Source: Arcobacter roscoffensis
Lineage (GTDB): Bacteria > Campylobacterota > Campylobacteria > Campylobacterales > Arcobacteraceae
Length of the DNA: 64,000 nt
Assembly (NCBI RefSeq): GCF_024267655.1
Contig: NZ_CP100595.1
Location: forward strand, 1,860,001 to 1,924,000
Direction: 5' to 3'
A program made the position numbers and the translations under genes. The notes below the pieces were generated by a model. That model had not been told where the DNA came from. It ran no database searches and saw only the letters and a program-made list of their open reading frames with translations. Below are positions 1-8,693 of the stretch, one piece after another; within the stretch, counting starts at the first letter, position 1, and each line of letters opens with the position of its first letter.

Positions 1-421
1 TAACCTCATGTCTAAACTCAAACATTTTAAGTAAATCACTGTATACAAAAGGTTCTAAAAACTCACCAATTATTCCAAATGGCATTTCATAATTTACTAC
101 ATCTTTTAACTCTGTAAATTTTTCATGCTGAATAAAAATATGTTGATGTTCCCAATACTTAAATGGTGATTTTAAAGCTGTATCAACAATTTTTAATGGT
201 CTTTGGCTTTTTGATATTTTTACGGTCCAGTTAATTGGAATATAATTTTTAATACTTTTAAGTTTTAAGATTTCACCTTCTTGGGCTTTAAAATCAGGAG
301 TTAAAAGTTTTACTTTTATATCAGGAGGTGTAATTTTAGTTAGGTTGTTGGTATTTGTATGAAAATCAAAAAGTTCTTCGGCAGTACACTTAATAAGAGT
401 ACTCTTTTCAAATCTTTTCAT
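1..421 (-). CDS. SRPBCC-family protein, C-terminus beyond window edge
   Basis: The first 140 residues are visible; the gene runs off the left edge. The pattern MKRFEKSTLIKCTAEELFDF, then I.NWT, then FKYWEHQHIF and a late EFLEPF, fits the SRPBCC (START-like) ligand-binding fold of the cyclase/dehydrase type. The ATG at 419-421 is preceded by a strong AAGGAGGG site. It is the last visible gene of the photolyase operon, 67 bases after the LytTR regulator. Proteins of this fold occur near photolyase and FAD oxidoreductase genes in other bacteria; the ligand is unknown. The fold call is good, the role is not known. Confidence 0.75.
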   Translation of the reverse strand, partial: MKRFEKSTLIKCTAEELFDFHTNTNNLTKITPPDIKVKLLTPDFKAQEGEILKLKSIKNYIPINWTVKISKSQRPLKIVDTALKSPFKYWEHQHIFIQHEKFTELKDVVNYEMPFGIIGEFLEPFVYSDLLKMFEFRHEV

Positions 422-488
422 AATACCCTCCTTTTTTATTTAAATTTTAACAATAAAAGCAGAGTATTAATATATAAAAAATGTTAGC

Positions 489-1205
489 TTATAATAATCT
501 TCGCTCTAAATACTCTCTAAACTCTTTTGCACCATCTTTTGAAGATGTTACAACTTCATCAATTCCATCAAAAGAGATTTGAAGTTTTGATTGCTCTACA
601 CTTTGCATTGATTTGATTTTATCTACATTTACTATATAAGATCTGTGAATTCTAAAAAAGTTTTTATTTGATAAAAGCTTTTCTAAGTCTCCAATTTTTT
701 TTCTTACATAAGCATCTGTTTCTTTTATTTTGATTATAACTTCATCTAAATCTGCTCTAATATAATATATATCATCTAAATCAATTAAATATATTTTATC
801 CCCTCTTTTAGCAATAATCTTTTTTTCTTCAAGCTTTTCAGTTGTTGTTTGAATATAAGTTTCTATTTTTTTTAATACTTCTTTTAAAGAGTCTGTATCA
901 ATTGGTTTTAACAAATATCCCATTCCACCATTTTTATATGCTTCTAGTGCATATTCATCATAGGCTGTTTGAAATACTACAAATGTTTTTGGTTCTAACT
1001 CTAGTATTCTATTTGCAAGTTCTAATCCTGTAATTTCAGGCATTGAAATATCTAAAAAAACTGCATCATATTTAGTTTTTGTACACTGTTTTAGAGCTTC
1101 ATGAGGATCTGTAAAAGTAGTAATATCTTCTAAGCCCTCATCATTTAATAATCTTTTTAATCTACTTATTGCTAAGTTTTCGTCATCAACTATCAGTATT
1201 TTCAT
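489..1205 (-). CDS. LytTR-family response regulator
   Basis: An N-terminal receiver domain (about residues 1-120) has the acidic pair D7-D8, the phospho-acceptor D52 in VFLDISMP and a lysine in LLKPID. A C-terminal LytTR DNA-binding domain (about 127-235) has the typical FFRIHRSYIVNVDKI stretch. The architecture is that of LytR/YehT/AlgR regulators. Its start overlaps the end of the LytS-like kinase gene by 20 bases, so the two should be made together and form a cognate pair. Target promoters cannot be read from this window. The pair sits inside a photolyase operon, which is not its usual setting. Confidence 0.93.
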   Translation of the reverse strand: MKILIVDDENLAISRLKRLLNDEGLEDITTFTDPHEALKQCTKTKYDAVFLDISMPEITGLELANRILELEPKTFVVFQTAYDEYALEAYKNGGMGYLLKPIDTDSLKEVLKKIETYIQTTTEKLEEKKIIAKRGDKIYLIDLDDIYYIRADLDEVIIKIKETDAYVRKKIGDLEKLLSNKNFFRIHRSYIVNVDKIKSMQSVEQSKLQISFDGIDEVVTSSKDGAKEFREYLERRLL

Positions 1206-2187
1206 TCTTCAACCTTATTATAAACTTCATTTTATCTTCTATCTCATAGTCTAAACTACCTATTTCTAGTAGTTGTAATCTTTTATCAAGATTCTTAAGA
1301 CCTGTACCATAATTTACACTTTCACTTACTTTACCATCATTACTTACTTCAATTCTATCTTGTTTTATTTCAATAAATAGATTTAAATCAATACCTCTAT
1401 AACCATGTTTGATTGCATTTTCAACAAGCAACTGAATTGAAAACTTTGGAACATATTTTTTTAAACAAGCATTATTTGAACTAATAAAAAGTTTTATCTT
1501 ATCTTCAAACCTAGTATTTTCAATATTAACATAAGTTTTTACCATTTCCAATTCATTTTCACAACTAATTAAACTCTCCGTATAAATTGCATTTCTTAAA
1601 AACTTAGATACATTTATCACTGATTGTTCAGCTTTTTTCTTGTCTATGTAAATCAGTTCACTAATAGAGTTTAAAGCATTAAATAAAAAATGAGGATTAA
1701 GTTCACTCTCTAAAGCTTTTAATTTTGTCTCTAAAATCTCACTTTTAATTGACTCATTTTTATATTTCATAGAGATAAACTGATGCAAAATCAATCCAAT
1801 AAGAAAAGTTAAAAACCCAATAGTGATACCAATATATGTTGCATATGGTTGTATAAAATCAATTATTTTTATATCAAAGTTAGAAAAAAATGAGTAAGAA
1901 AAAAGAAAACCTATAGCTCCTGATAAAAAAGAAAAAGCAAAACTAATTATGTACCAAAATTGTTTATTTACCTTTGGTAAAATAAAGTTATTTGATATTG
2001 TGATTAAAATAGAAGCAAAAACAGATATTATTATTGCACTTGCTGTACTAAAAGTAATAGTAGAAAATCTTTGTAAATCTTCATTTAAAAAGTAAAAAAC
2101 CAAAGAGATTAAAAAACCGAAAAATGCAGCAATGATTATTATATAAATCCAATCTTGAAAAGAAACTTTAAGTTCAAAACTCTTCAT
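1186..2187 (-). CDS. LytS-type sensor histidine kinase
   Basis: The 333-residue protein starts with about four hydrophobic segments (roughly residues 12-34, 45-70, 78-102 and 115-137) and no large extracytoplasmic domain, so it probably senses within or at the membrane. The cytoplasmic part has the His_kinase signature ESELNPHFLFNALNS with the phospho-acceptor H166, followed by the N-box LLVENAIKHG and a GTGLKNLDKRL ATP-lid motif. It overlaps the FAD oxidoreductase gene before it and the response regulator gene after it. The stimulus is unknown; position in a photolyase operon suggests light, flavin state or membrane redox state, which is inference. Confidence 0.92.
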   Translation of the reverse strand: MKSFELKVSFQDWIYIIIIAAFFGFLISLVFYFLNEDLQRFSTITFSTASAIIISVFASILITISNNFILPKVNKQFWYIISFAFSFLSGAIGFLFSYSFFSNFDIKIIDFIQPYATYIGITIGFLTFLIGLILHQFISMKYKNESIKSEILETKLKALESELNPHFLFNALNSISELIYIDKKKAEQSVINVSKFLRNAIYTESLISCENELEMVKTYVNIENTRFEDKIKLFISSNNACLKKYVPKFSIQLLVENAIKHGYRGIDLNLFIEIKQDRIEVSNDGKVSESVNYGTGLKNLDKRLQLLEIGSLDYEIEDKMKFIIRLKNENTDS

Positions 2188-3595
2188 TTAACTCCTTATT
2201 TAATACCTTAACACCTAAAGCAACACCTGGCCATCCCTGACCTGCAAAAACTGTATCACCTACATTATATAGTCCTTTAAAAGGAGTTTTACATGATGGT
2301 AAACTTAAAGCATTTTTTATACTAATAGCACTGCCGCCACAATTAAATCTATTTATATAACTGTTAAATGTAGTAGATGTTGCACTAAAAGCTGTTTTAA
2401 TATTATCTTTACCTATATTATCAAAATTATTTAAAAATTCTTCTATAATATAGTTCATTGTTTCTATTTTTTTATTTTCATACTCACTTGTAGTTAAAGC
2501 TTTCCAAAAATTTGCTTTTGTATGAGTTGAGATAGTTATGCTTAAACCTTTAGAGCTTAATACTTCGTCATTTACATCAGAAAATGATACAAAAAATGAG
2601 TTTGAAATACAATTGGGTATATTTTTATTTAAAACAATTTGATAGTGATGAATAAGCTCTGGCTTTATATCAAGTTTTAGATAAACAACAAATGCACTTT
2701 GGTCATTGAATTTAAATGAACTATAATATTTTTTTATTTTCTCATCTTCAAATAAAGAACTGCTATCAAAAACTGTAGAGTTTAAAATGACATTTTTACT
2801 TAAATATTCATCTTTATTTGTTTTGATTAAATACTCATTTTCTTTTTTGATTATTTTTAAAACTTCTTCTTTGTTGTGAGTATCTACATTTTTTAATATT
2901 CCATCAAAAATATGTCCCATTCCATTATTTACATAATAAACATCATGAAAAGGATACGAAAGACCCAGTGCCATTGATAATAAAGGAATGTTTTTAGAAG
3001 TTGTTTGAACGGTAATAAAAAGTTGAGCATCTATAAAGTTTTGGTATTCATGACTTATATCTCCTAAAGTTGAAGCTATAAACCCTTTTGCACTTTTAAA
3101 TATATCAAATTTAAACTCTTTTAAAAGCTCAGCTACAAAAACAGCACTTTTAATATAAGCTTTTAGACTATATTTTGCAAAGTATAGTTTTTTTAAGTTC
3201 CAAAACTTCTCATCTATTTGTTTTAGTGTTTTCCAAAAAATCTCATTATTTTTATTTGGATACACTTCATTTATATCTTCTAAAAACTTATCGAAGTCTT
3301 TTGTTCTATCTAAAACTTTTTTATTTTGAATAGTTCTAATTGCAACTTGGCTTTTTAGTAAATCAGGCTTAAAATCTATCTCATCAAAAATCTCTTTTAT
3401 AGGATGGTTTTGTTCATATCCAACAAAAGTTGTAGCACCTGCATTGAAATAACTTCCAAACCTTTTAAAAGTACTTGCACAACCTCCAAGATTTTTATCT
3501 CTTTCAAAAAGTACTAGATTTTTCTTACTATTAAGAGAAGCTATTAAACTCCCCCCTATTCCTGAACCAACAACAGCTATATCAAGCTTTTTCAT
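2174..3595 (-). CDS. CrtI-like NAD(P)/FAD-dependent oxidoreductase
   Basis: The protein (473 residues) begins with a Rossmann dinucleotide-binding motif, VVGSGIGGS, followed by the glutamate of FERDKNLGG. It ends with GLYNVGDTVFAGQGWPGVALG, the C-terminal FAD-binding signature of the phytoene desaturase/CrtI and amine-oxidase superfamily. Length agrees with CrtI/CrtD-type enzymes. No other carotenoid gene is visible, so a carotenoid substrate is not shown; a relative acting on another lipid is equally possible. It overlaps the photolyase gene by 14 bases and the kinase by 14 bases, so it is an integral operon member. Confidence 0.85.
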   Translation of the reverse strand: MKKLDIAVVGSGIGGSLIASLNSKKNLVLFERDKNLGGCASTFKRFGSYFNAGATTFVGYEQNHPIKEIFDEIDFKPDLLKSQVAIRTIQNKKVLDRTKDFDKFLEDINEVYPNKNNEIFWKTLKQIDEKFWNLKKLYFAKYSLKAYIKSAVFVAELLKEFKFDIFKSAKGFIASTLGDISHEYQNFIDAQLFITVQTTSKNIPLLSMALGLSYPFHDVYYVNNGMGHIFDGILKNVDTHNKEEVLKIIKKENEYLIKTNKDEYLSKNVILNSTVFDSSSLFEDEKIKKYYSSFKFNDQSAFVVYLKLDIKPELIHHYQIVLNKNIPNCISNSFFVSFSDVNDEVLSSKGLSITISTHTKANFWKALTTSEYENKKIETMNYIIEEFLNNFDNIGKDNIKTAFSATSTTFNSYINRFNCGGSAISIKNALSLPSCKTPFKGLYNVGDTVFAGQGWPGVALGVKVLNKELNEEF

Positions 3596-4928
3596 TTTTA
3601 GCTCCTTTAAAAGCCTCTAATGCTCTTTTTCTTGAAAGCTCAATTGATACTATAGGCTTTATATAATCTACAAACAAACTATTTGCGAGTGCACCTTCTT
3701 TATGAAATAGTTTTGGGTCTACATCTTTAAGTTCTGGAATTACACTTTTGATAAATAAACCTTCTTTATCAAACTTAGCACTTTGTGTATATGGATTGAA
3801 AATCCTAAAATAAGGGACACTATCAGCACCAGTACTAGCTGCCCATTGCCATGAACCTATGTTTGAACTTGCATCATAATCTAAAAGTTTAGAAGCAAAA
3901 TATCTCTCACCCTTTTTCCAATCAATTAGTAGATTTTTTGTTAAAAATGAAGATACTATCATTCTTAATCTATTATGCATTGTTCCTGTTTTATTAAAGT
4001 GAATCATTGCTGCGTCTATTAAGGGAACTCCTGTTTTACCTTCACACCATCTCTCAAAATCCTCTTCATTTTGGTTCCATGAAACTTCTAGACCATTGAA
4101 ATTCTCAAATTCACTTTTTGGAAAATGAAAAAGTATATAGTTATAAAACTCTCTCCAAAAAAGCTCTCTTATAAAAAACTCAATATTTGCACCTTTTAAT
4201 TTTTTAATTTTATTAAAAACCTCTACAGAAGAGATAAGTCCAAACCTTAAATGAACAGCTAAAGATGAAGTAGCACTTTTATAAAAAATATCCCTTTGCT
4301 CTTCATAATCTTCAATTTTAGAAGAGAACTCCTCTATTAATTCATGGGCAGTTTTATTTAAAAAAGAAGGAAGTTCCACCTCATCAAAGCCCATACTCTC
4401 TAAACTTGCTACTTGTTCATAATCATAAGTTATTAATTTTAAATCTTTATTTACTTCAAACTCTTCTAGGGCATCACTTTCCCAAATAAATGAAAGGTTT
4501 TTATAAAAAGGTGTAAATACCTTATAGGGTGTTCCATCTTTTTTTAAAGCATTCCAAGGTTTAATAATATATGAATCACTATATCTTCTAAGTGTAATGA
4601 TTTTATCAACTTGTTCATCTCTTTTTTTTGCATAATCATCAAAATCACATGAACATAAAATCTCATCAAAACCTAAGGGTTTAAGCTTTGAGAAAATCTC
4701 TATTGGTTTTCCATAAAAAATAGCTAAATCCAATCCCAAAGCTTTTAACTGTTTTTTTAAGCTAAGCACTGATTTATAAATAAAACTCACTCTTTTATCT
4801 TCTTTATCAAGTGAGTTTAAAATATCAGTATCAAAGATAAAAATAGGCATTACTTCATCTTTTGCTTTACTAAGCAATGCACTATTTGTAACTCTAAGGT
4901 CTCTTCTAAACCATAAAATCTGTTTCAT
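3582..4928 (-). CDS. phr: Deoxyribodipyrimidine photolyase (cryptochrome/photolyase family)
   Basis: This is a 448-residue class I photolyase. The N-terminal antenna-binding domain opens with ILWFRRDLRVTDN-like residues (QILWFRRDLRVTNS). The C-terminal FAD-binding helical domain carries ELFWREFYNYILFHFP, GVPLIDAAMIHFNKTGTMHNRLRM and the pair NIGSWQWAASTGAD plus PYFRIFNP, which are hallmarks of CPD photolyases. It uses blue light and reduced FAD to split pyrimidine dimers in DNA. It overlaps its neighbours on both sides (stop and start share a base with the YbgA-like gene). Length and motifs look intact. Confidence 0.95.
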   Translation of the reverse strand: MKQILWFRRDLRVTNSALLSKAKDEVMPIFIFDTDILNSLDKEDKRVSFIYKSVLSLKKQLKALGLDLAIFYGKPIEIFSKLKPLGFDEILCSCDFDDYAKKRDEQVDKIITLRRYSDSYIIKPWNALKKDGTPYKVFTPFYKNLSFIWESDALEEFEVNKDLKLITYDYEQVASLESMGFDEVELPSFLNKTAHELIEEFSSKIEDYEEQRDIFYKSATSSLAVHLRFGLISSVEVFNKIKKLKGANIEFFIRELFWREFYNYILFHFPKSEFENFNGLEVSWNQNEEDFERWCEGKTGVPLIDAAMIHFNKTGTMHNRLRMIVSSFLTKNLLIDWKKGERYFASKLLDYDASSNIGSWQWAASTGADSVPYFRIFNPYTQSAKFDKEGLFIKSVIPELKDVDPKLFHKEGALANSLFVDYIKPIVSIELSRKRALEAFKGAKNEKA

Positions 4929-5878
4929 TATTTATAAGCCTTAACATCAGATCTTAAAGCTAACTCTTTTGGATATGGGTTTAAGAATTTTTGTGTTTTT
5001 AAGTACTGCACATCAAATCTTCTTGTATATACATTTATGATTTTAATTACAGCAATTAAAGGAATAAGTTTAGATTTATAATCTTCAATAGATTCTAAAA
5101 TCTCTTCTTTTTCTTCTTTAGAAATAAGTTTTTTGAAATATCCAAAAATATGTAAAAGTACATTATATGTTTTTTTAATATTCCCTTTTTCATTTATAGC
5201 TTTTAAAAAAGCTAATTTATAATCTTCTAAAATATCCTCAACATCTTTTTTATCATGATTTGCAACTATATTTCCAAGTTCTTTATAGGCTTCTGTTGAT
5301 TTTGAATAAATAAGATATTTATAATCAGTGTGAAACTGTACTAAATCTTTAAAAGTAGGTTTACTATCTATAAACTCATGCAAGTTTCTATATGCAAATA
5401 TTTGCATTAAAAAGTTTTCTCTAAGCCAAGCATCTTTAAGTCTTCCCTCTTCTTCTACTGGAAGGTATGGGTACTTTTCTTTTATTAAAGCAGCAAATCT
5501 TCCAACACCTTTTTTCTCACTTGGGGCATTTATTTCTTTATAAACCTTTACTCTTTCCATTCCACATGTAGGTGAACTTGCTTTTAAAATAAATCCACAT
5601 AAATAATCATTTTCAATTCTGTTTGCATTTTTTTCACATGATTCATCCAAGGTATCTGTTAAATCAACTTTATCATAAGTCGTTACAACTCTTATATCAT
5701 TGTCTCTTTCAACTAACCTTATTGTTGGTCTTGGTGTTCCAAATACTTCTGCTTCAGGACAGTATGGCTCAAAATCAAAATAATTACCTAAGGTATTTAC
5801 TATAAAACCATCTTTAGAATTTGTCCCATCATATCTACACATGCTCCCCATTAAACAAGCTGACACTCCTAGTTTCAT
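4928..5878 (-). CDS. YbgA-like DUF523-DUF1722 protein
   Basis: The N-terminal DUF523 part (about residues 1-150) begins MKLGVSACLMGSMCRYDGTN, with further cysteines in PYCPE and SPTCGMERV; these are candidate metal or cluster ligands. The C-terminal DUF1722/YbgA part runs from about residue 175 to 300. Such proteins are commonly encoded next to photolyases, as here, but have no settled biochemical function; a role in flavin or tRNA-thiolation chemistry has been suggested only by domain resemblance. It is the first gene of the six-gene operon, so the promoter should lie just above 5880. Confidence 0.9.
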   Translation of the reverse strand: MKLGVSACLMGSMCRYDGTNSKDGFIVNTLGNYFDFEPYCPEAEVFGTPRPTIRLVERDNDIRVVTTYDKVDLTDTLDESCEKNANRIENDYLCGFILKASSPTCGMERVKVYKEINAPSEKKGVGRFAALIKEKYPYLPVEEEGRLKDAWLRENFLMQIFAYRNLHEFIDSKPTFKDLVQFHTDYKYLIYSKSTEAYKELGNIVANHDKKDVEDILEDYKLAFLKAINEKGNIKKTYNVLLHIFGYFKKLISKEEKEEILESIEDYKSKLIPLIAVIKIINVYTRRFDVQYLKTQKFLNPYPKELALRSDVKAYK

Positions 5879-5949
5879 AATAAATCCTTTTTTTTCTTTA
5901 TTTTATAATAAAAAAGAATCAATTAATAGTCTTTATATATCAGTTTATG
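5879..5949 (-). promoter_or_regulatory. Probable promoter of the photolyase operon
   Basis: The 71 bases between HrpB and the YbgA-like gene are very AT-rich. On the minus strand a TTGATT box is followed at near-standard spacing by TATAAA/TAAAAT, then an AAAGGAT ribosome site before the ATG at 5878. No MerR/LitR-like palindrome stands out. Assigned by eye. Confidence 0.4.
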
Positions 5950-8448
5950 CTACATATTCTTCTTTACTCTATTTGTAGGCACAGCATCATAGGGATTTTC
6001 GGGCCAATAATGTTTTTTGTATTTTCCTCTTAGCTCTTTTCTTACCTCTTCATAAGAGTTATCCCAAAAACTTCTTAAGTCTTGTGTTATTTGTATTGGT
6101 CTTTGTGCTGGAGTTAAAAGATGTATTGTTAAAGGTATTTGATTATTTAAAACCTTAGGCGTTTGATGTAGTGAAAAAACTTCTTGTATTTTTACTGCTA
6201 AAACAGCACATGAAGAATCTGAATAATCTATTTTTATTTTTGATCCACTTGGTACATTTATGTGTGTAGGCACTTCTTTATCAAAACTTTGAAAAACTTC
6301 ATAATTTATATTTGATAAAAGTATTGTATAAATATCAAGTTTTTGCAAGTCTTCAAACTTCTTAATATTGTTTAAAAATGGTTTCAGCCATATTTCAACA
6401 CTACTACTTAAATACTCATCAGAAAAATCCATTAAGTCTAAATCACATTTATAGTTTTGTTTTTTTGCTTTGTTATAAAAGTTTATTCTGTTTTGAAGAC
6501 TTAATGCTTTTTTATCAAAATTCAAAGTTTGTTTTACACCTTTTGTTTTAATAAAATCTAAAATGGCATTTATATACTCTTCTTTTGAAATAGAACTTGC
6601 CTTTTTGTAAGAAATAACAAGCTGTTCAAACTTCAAAACTTCATACAACTCAAAATTATCTTTATTTATAGATTCAATAGAAGTGGTAAAATGATTTTTT
6701 AAATACTTATCTAAGAGCTTAAAATCAATAGCTAAAGCTTGATTAATATAAGAGTTCGTTTGTTTTGCACTTATATTTACAGCTACTAAATACTCATTTC
6801 TTTGAAGGTTTTCATCACTTATAATTGCAGCTTTTTTGTTACTTAAAGCATAAGTATTATCTGAACTTACTCTTTTTTTAGCCAACCTATCAGGATATGC
6901 AAAAAGTAATATTACACCTAAAAGGTTTTTGTCAAAGCTCTTTTCTCTTTTTATTTCTTTTATTTTATTAAGCCTTGTAAAAAACATATCTGCTTGTTTT
7001 TTTACAATATTTAGTCTATTTAGATTTATATTATTTAAGTTTGTTTGTTCATATACAGCTTCAAATCTTCTCATAAAATCTTTAGAATCAGTTTTTAGAA
7101 TATCATTTTCTATTAATAAGGAAGCTGTTATACAAGATTGCTTTGCAAAACCAACTTCATTTGCTTTTAATATCATAAAACCTAGCCTTGGATGAATACC
7201 TAAATTTAAAACATCTTCACCTAAAGAAGTGATATTTCCTTTTTCATCAAGAAGTTCCAAACTTTTAAGTAGTTCTTTTGAACTATTTTCAAACTCTTTT
7301 TTAGGTCTGTCAAGTAAGGTTAACTCTTCTAAGTCTTGTACACCCCAAAGTGATGTATCTAATAAAAATGAACTTAAATCAACTCTTAAAATTTCAGGTG
7401 TTGAACTTGGATTTAATATTCTTTTTTGATGCCAAAGTTTATAACAAAGCCCTTTACTTAATCTACCAGCTCTTCCAGCTCTTTGAATTGCACTATCTTC
7501 ACAAATAAAAGAGTATTCTAAATGATCCATTCCAGTTGTAAAGTCATATCTTGAAATCTTCTCTAAACCTGAGTCAATTACAACTTTAACACCCTCAATT
7601 GTTAGAGAAGTTTGAGCAATATTTGTAGATAATATAACTTTTCTTTTTTCATTTTTATTTATTGCTATGTTTTGTTCTTCTTTTGATAGGTTTGAGTGAA
7701 GGGGTGATATTAAAATATCTTCTTTTAAACTAAGTTCTAATAGTTTTTTTAGATTATTTATTTCTTTAAAACCTGCAAGAAAAACTAAAACATCTCCTTC
7801 ATTTTCCTTCAATGCTTTTAATACAATGCTTTCTAAAAGTTTGTCTAAATCTTTTATTGAGGGATGTTTTATATCTAAAGGTAAATATATATCTTTAACC
7901 TCAAACATTCGTCCATCACTTTTTATAAGTTCAAAATTACATAAAGTTTCTTGAAGTTCTTTTGCTTGTAGTGTTGCTGACATTAAAACTATTTTTAAAT
8001 CTTCCCTTAATAGCTCTTGAGCTTGTAAGCATAAAGCAAGGCCTAAATCAGTATTAATACTTCTTTCATGAAACTCATCAAAAATCACACAAGCACACTT
8101 TTCTAAAGCTTGATCAGACTGTATCATTCTTGTTAGAATTCCCTCAGTTACAACTAAAACTTTTGTCTTACTACTTTTTTTACTATCTAGTTTTATTTGA
8201 TAACCTACTGTTTGCCCTACTTGTTCACCTAAAAGTCTTGCCATTTGAGATGCAACAGCAATAGCTGCTACTCTTCTTGGTTCTAAAACAATAATTATTT
8301 TATCTTCAAGCCATGATTCTTTTAGTAAGCTAATAGGAACTATAGTACTTTTACCAGCTCCAGCAGGAGCTTCAATTATTAGATTTGATTTATTTTGTAA
8401 TACCTCTTTTATTTGAGGTATTACTTCGTTTATTGAAAAGTTTGTCAT
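5950..8448 (-). CDS. hrpB: ATP-dependent helicase HrpB
   Basis: This 832-residue DEAH/RHA-type helicase carries Walker A APAGAGKST near residue 27, motif II DEFHERS, motif III SATL and motif VI QRAGRAGR. The C-terminal region ends with the HrpB-specific tail PAQRPIQITQDLRSFWDNSYEEVRKELRGKYKKHYWPENP. Length is normal for HrpB. It is a superfamily 2 enzyme thought to act on RNA or RNA-protein complexes; its bacterial role is poorly defined. It lies 26 bases after a small coiled-coil gene in the same direction and may share the NptA transcript. Confidence 0.95.
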   Translation of the reverse strand: MTNFSINEVIPQIKEVLQNKSNLIIEAPAGAGKSTIVPISLLKESWLEDKIIIVLEPRRVAAIAVASQMARLLGEQVGQTVGYQIKLDSKKSSKTKVLVVTEGILTRMIQSDQALEKCACVIFDEFHERSINTDLGLALCLQAQELLREDLKIVLMSATLQAKELQETLCNFELIKSDGRMFEVKDIYLPLDIKHPSIKDLDKLLESIVLKALKENEGDVLVFLAGFKEINNLKKLLELSLKEDILISPLHSNLSKEEQNIAINKNEKRKVILSTNIAQTSLTIEGVKVVIDSGLEKISRYDFTTGMDHLEYSFICEDSAIQRAGRAGRLSKGLCYKLWHQKRILNPSSTPEILRVDLSSFLLDTSLWGVQDLEELTLLDRPKKEFENSSKELLKSLELLDEKGNITSLGEDVLNLGIHPRLGFMILKANEVGFAKQSCITASLLIENDILKTDSKDFMRRFEAVYEQTNLNNINLNRLNIVKKQADMFFTRLNKIKEIKREKSFDKNLLGVILLFAYPDRLAKKRVSSDNTYALSNKKAAIISDENLQRNEYLVAVNISAKQTNSYINQALAIDFKLLDKYLKNHFTTSIESINKDNFELYEVLKFEQLVISYKKASSISKEEYINAILDFIKTKGVKQTLNFDKKALSLQNRINFYNKAKKQNYKCDLDLMDFSDEYLSSSVEIWLKPFLNNIKKFEDLQKLDIYTILLSNINYEVFQSFDKEVPTHINVPSGSKIKIDYSDSSCAVLAVKIQEVFSLHQTPKVLNNQIPLTIHLLTPAQRPIQITQDLRSFWDNSYEEVRKELRGKYKKHYWPENPYDAVPTNRVKKNM

Positions 8449-8474
8449 AAAGCAATTATATTGAAAAGTTTATA

Positions 8475-8693
8475 CTACTTTACTTTCTTTTTTAGCTTTT
8501 TTAATATTTCTAACTTTTTTTGTAGTTTTTCTTTTTGTTTTTTTGACTCTTCATTTTTTATAGATTTTTTAGTCTTTTTTATTTTAAGCTCTATTTCACT
8601 TTTTAAATCTCTTTTTTTTTGCTTTAAAATACTTTTACTAAGTGATAAATTATATAACTCTTTTATTTCATCAAAGATTTTTTCTATTTTCAT
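8475..8693 (-). CDS. Small lysine-rich coiled-coil protein
   Basis: The 72-residue product is almost all charged and predicted helical, with long runs of K, E and L in heptad-like order (residues 20-72). No family is recognised. The ATG overlaps the stop of the NptA-like gene in an ATGA arrangement, which argues for translational coupling and for a real gene. No cysteine, signal peptide or membrane segment is seen. A structural or nucleic-acid-binding role could be guessed from the charge but is not shown. Confidence 0.6.
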   Translation of the reverse strand: MKIEKIFDEIKELYNLSLSKSILKQKKRDLKSEIELKIKKTKKSIKNEESKKQKEKLQKKLEILKKLKKKVK

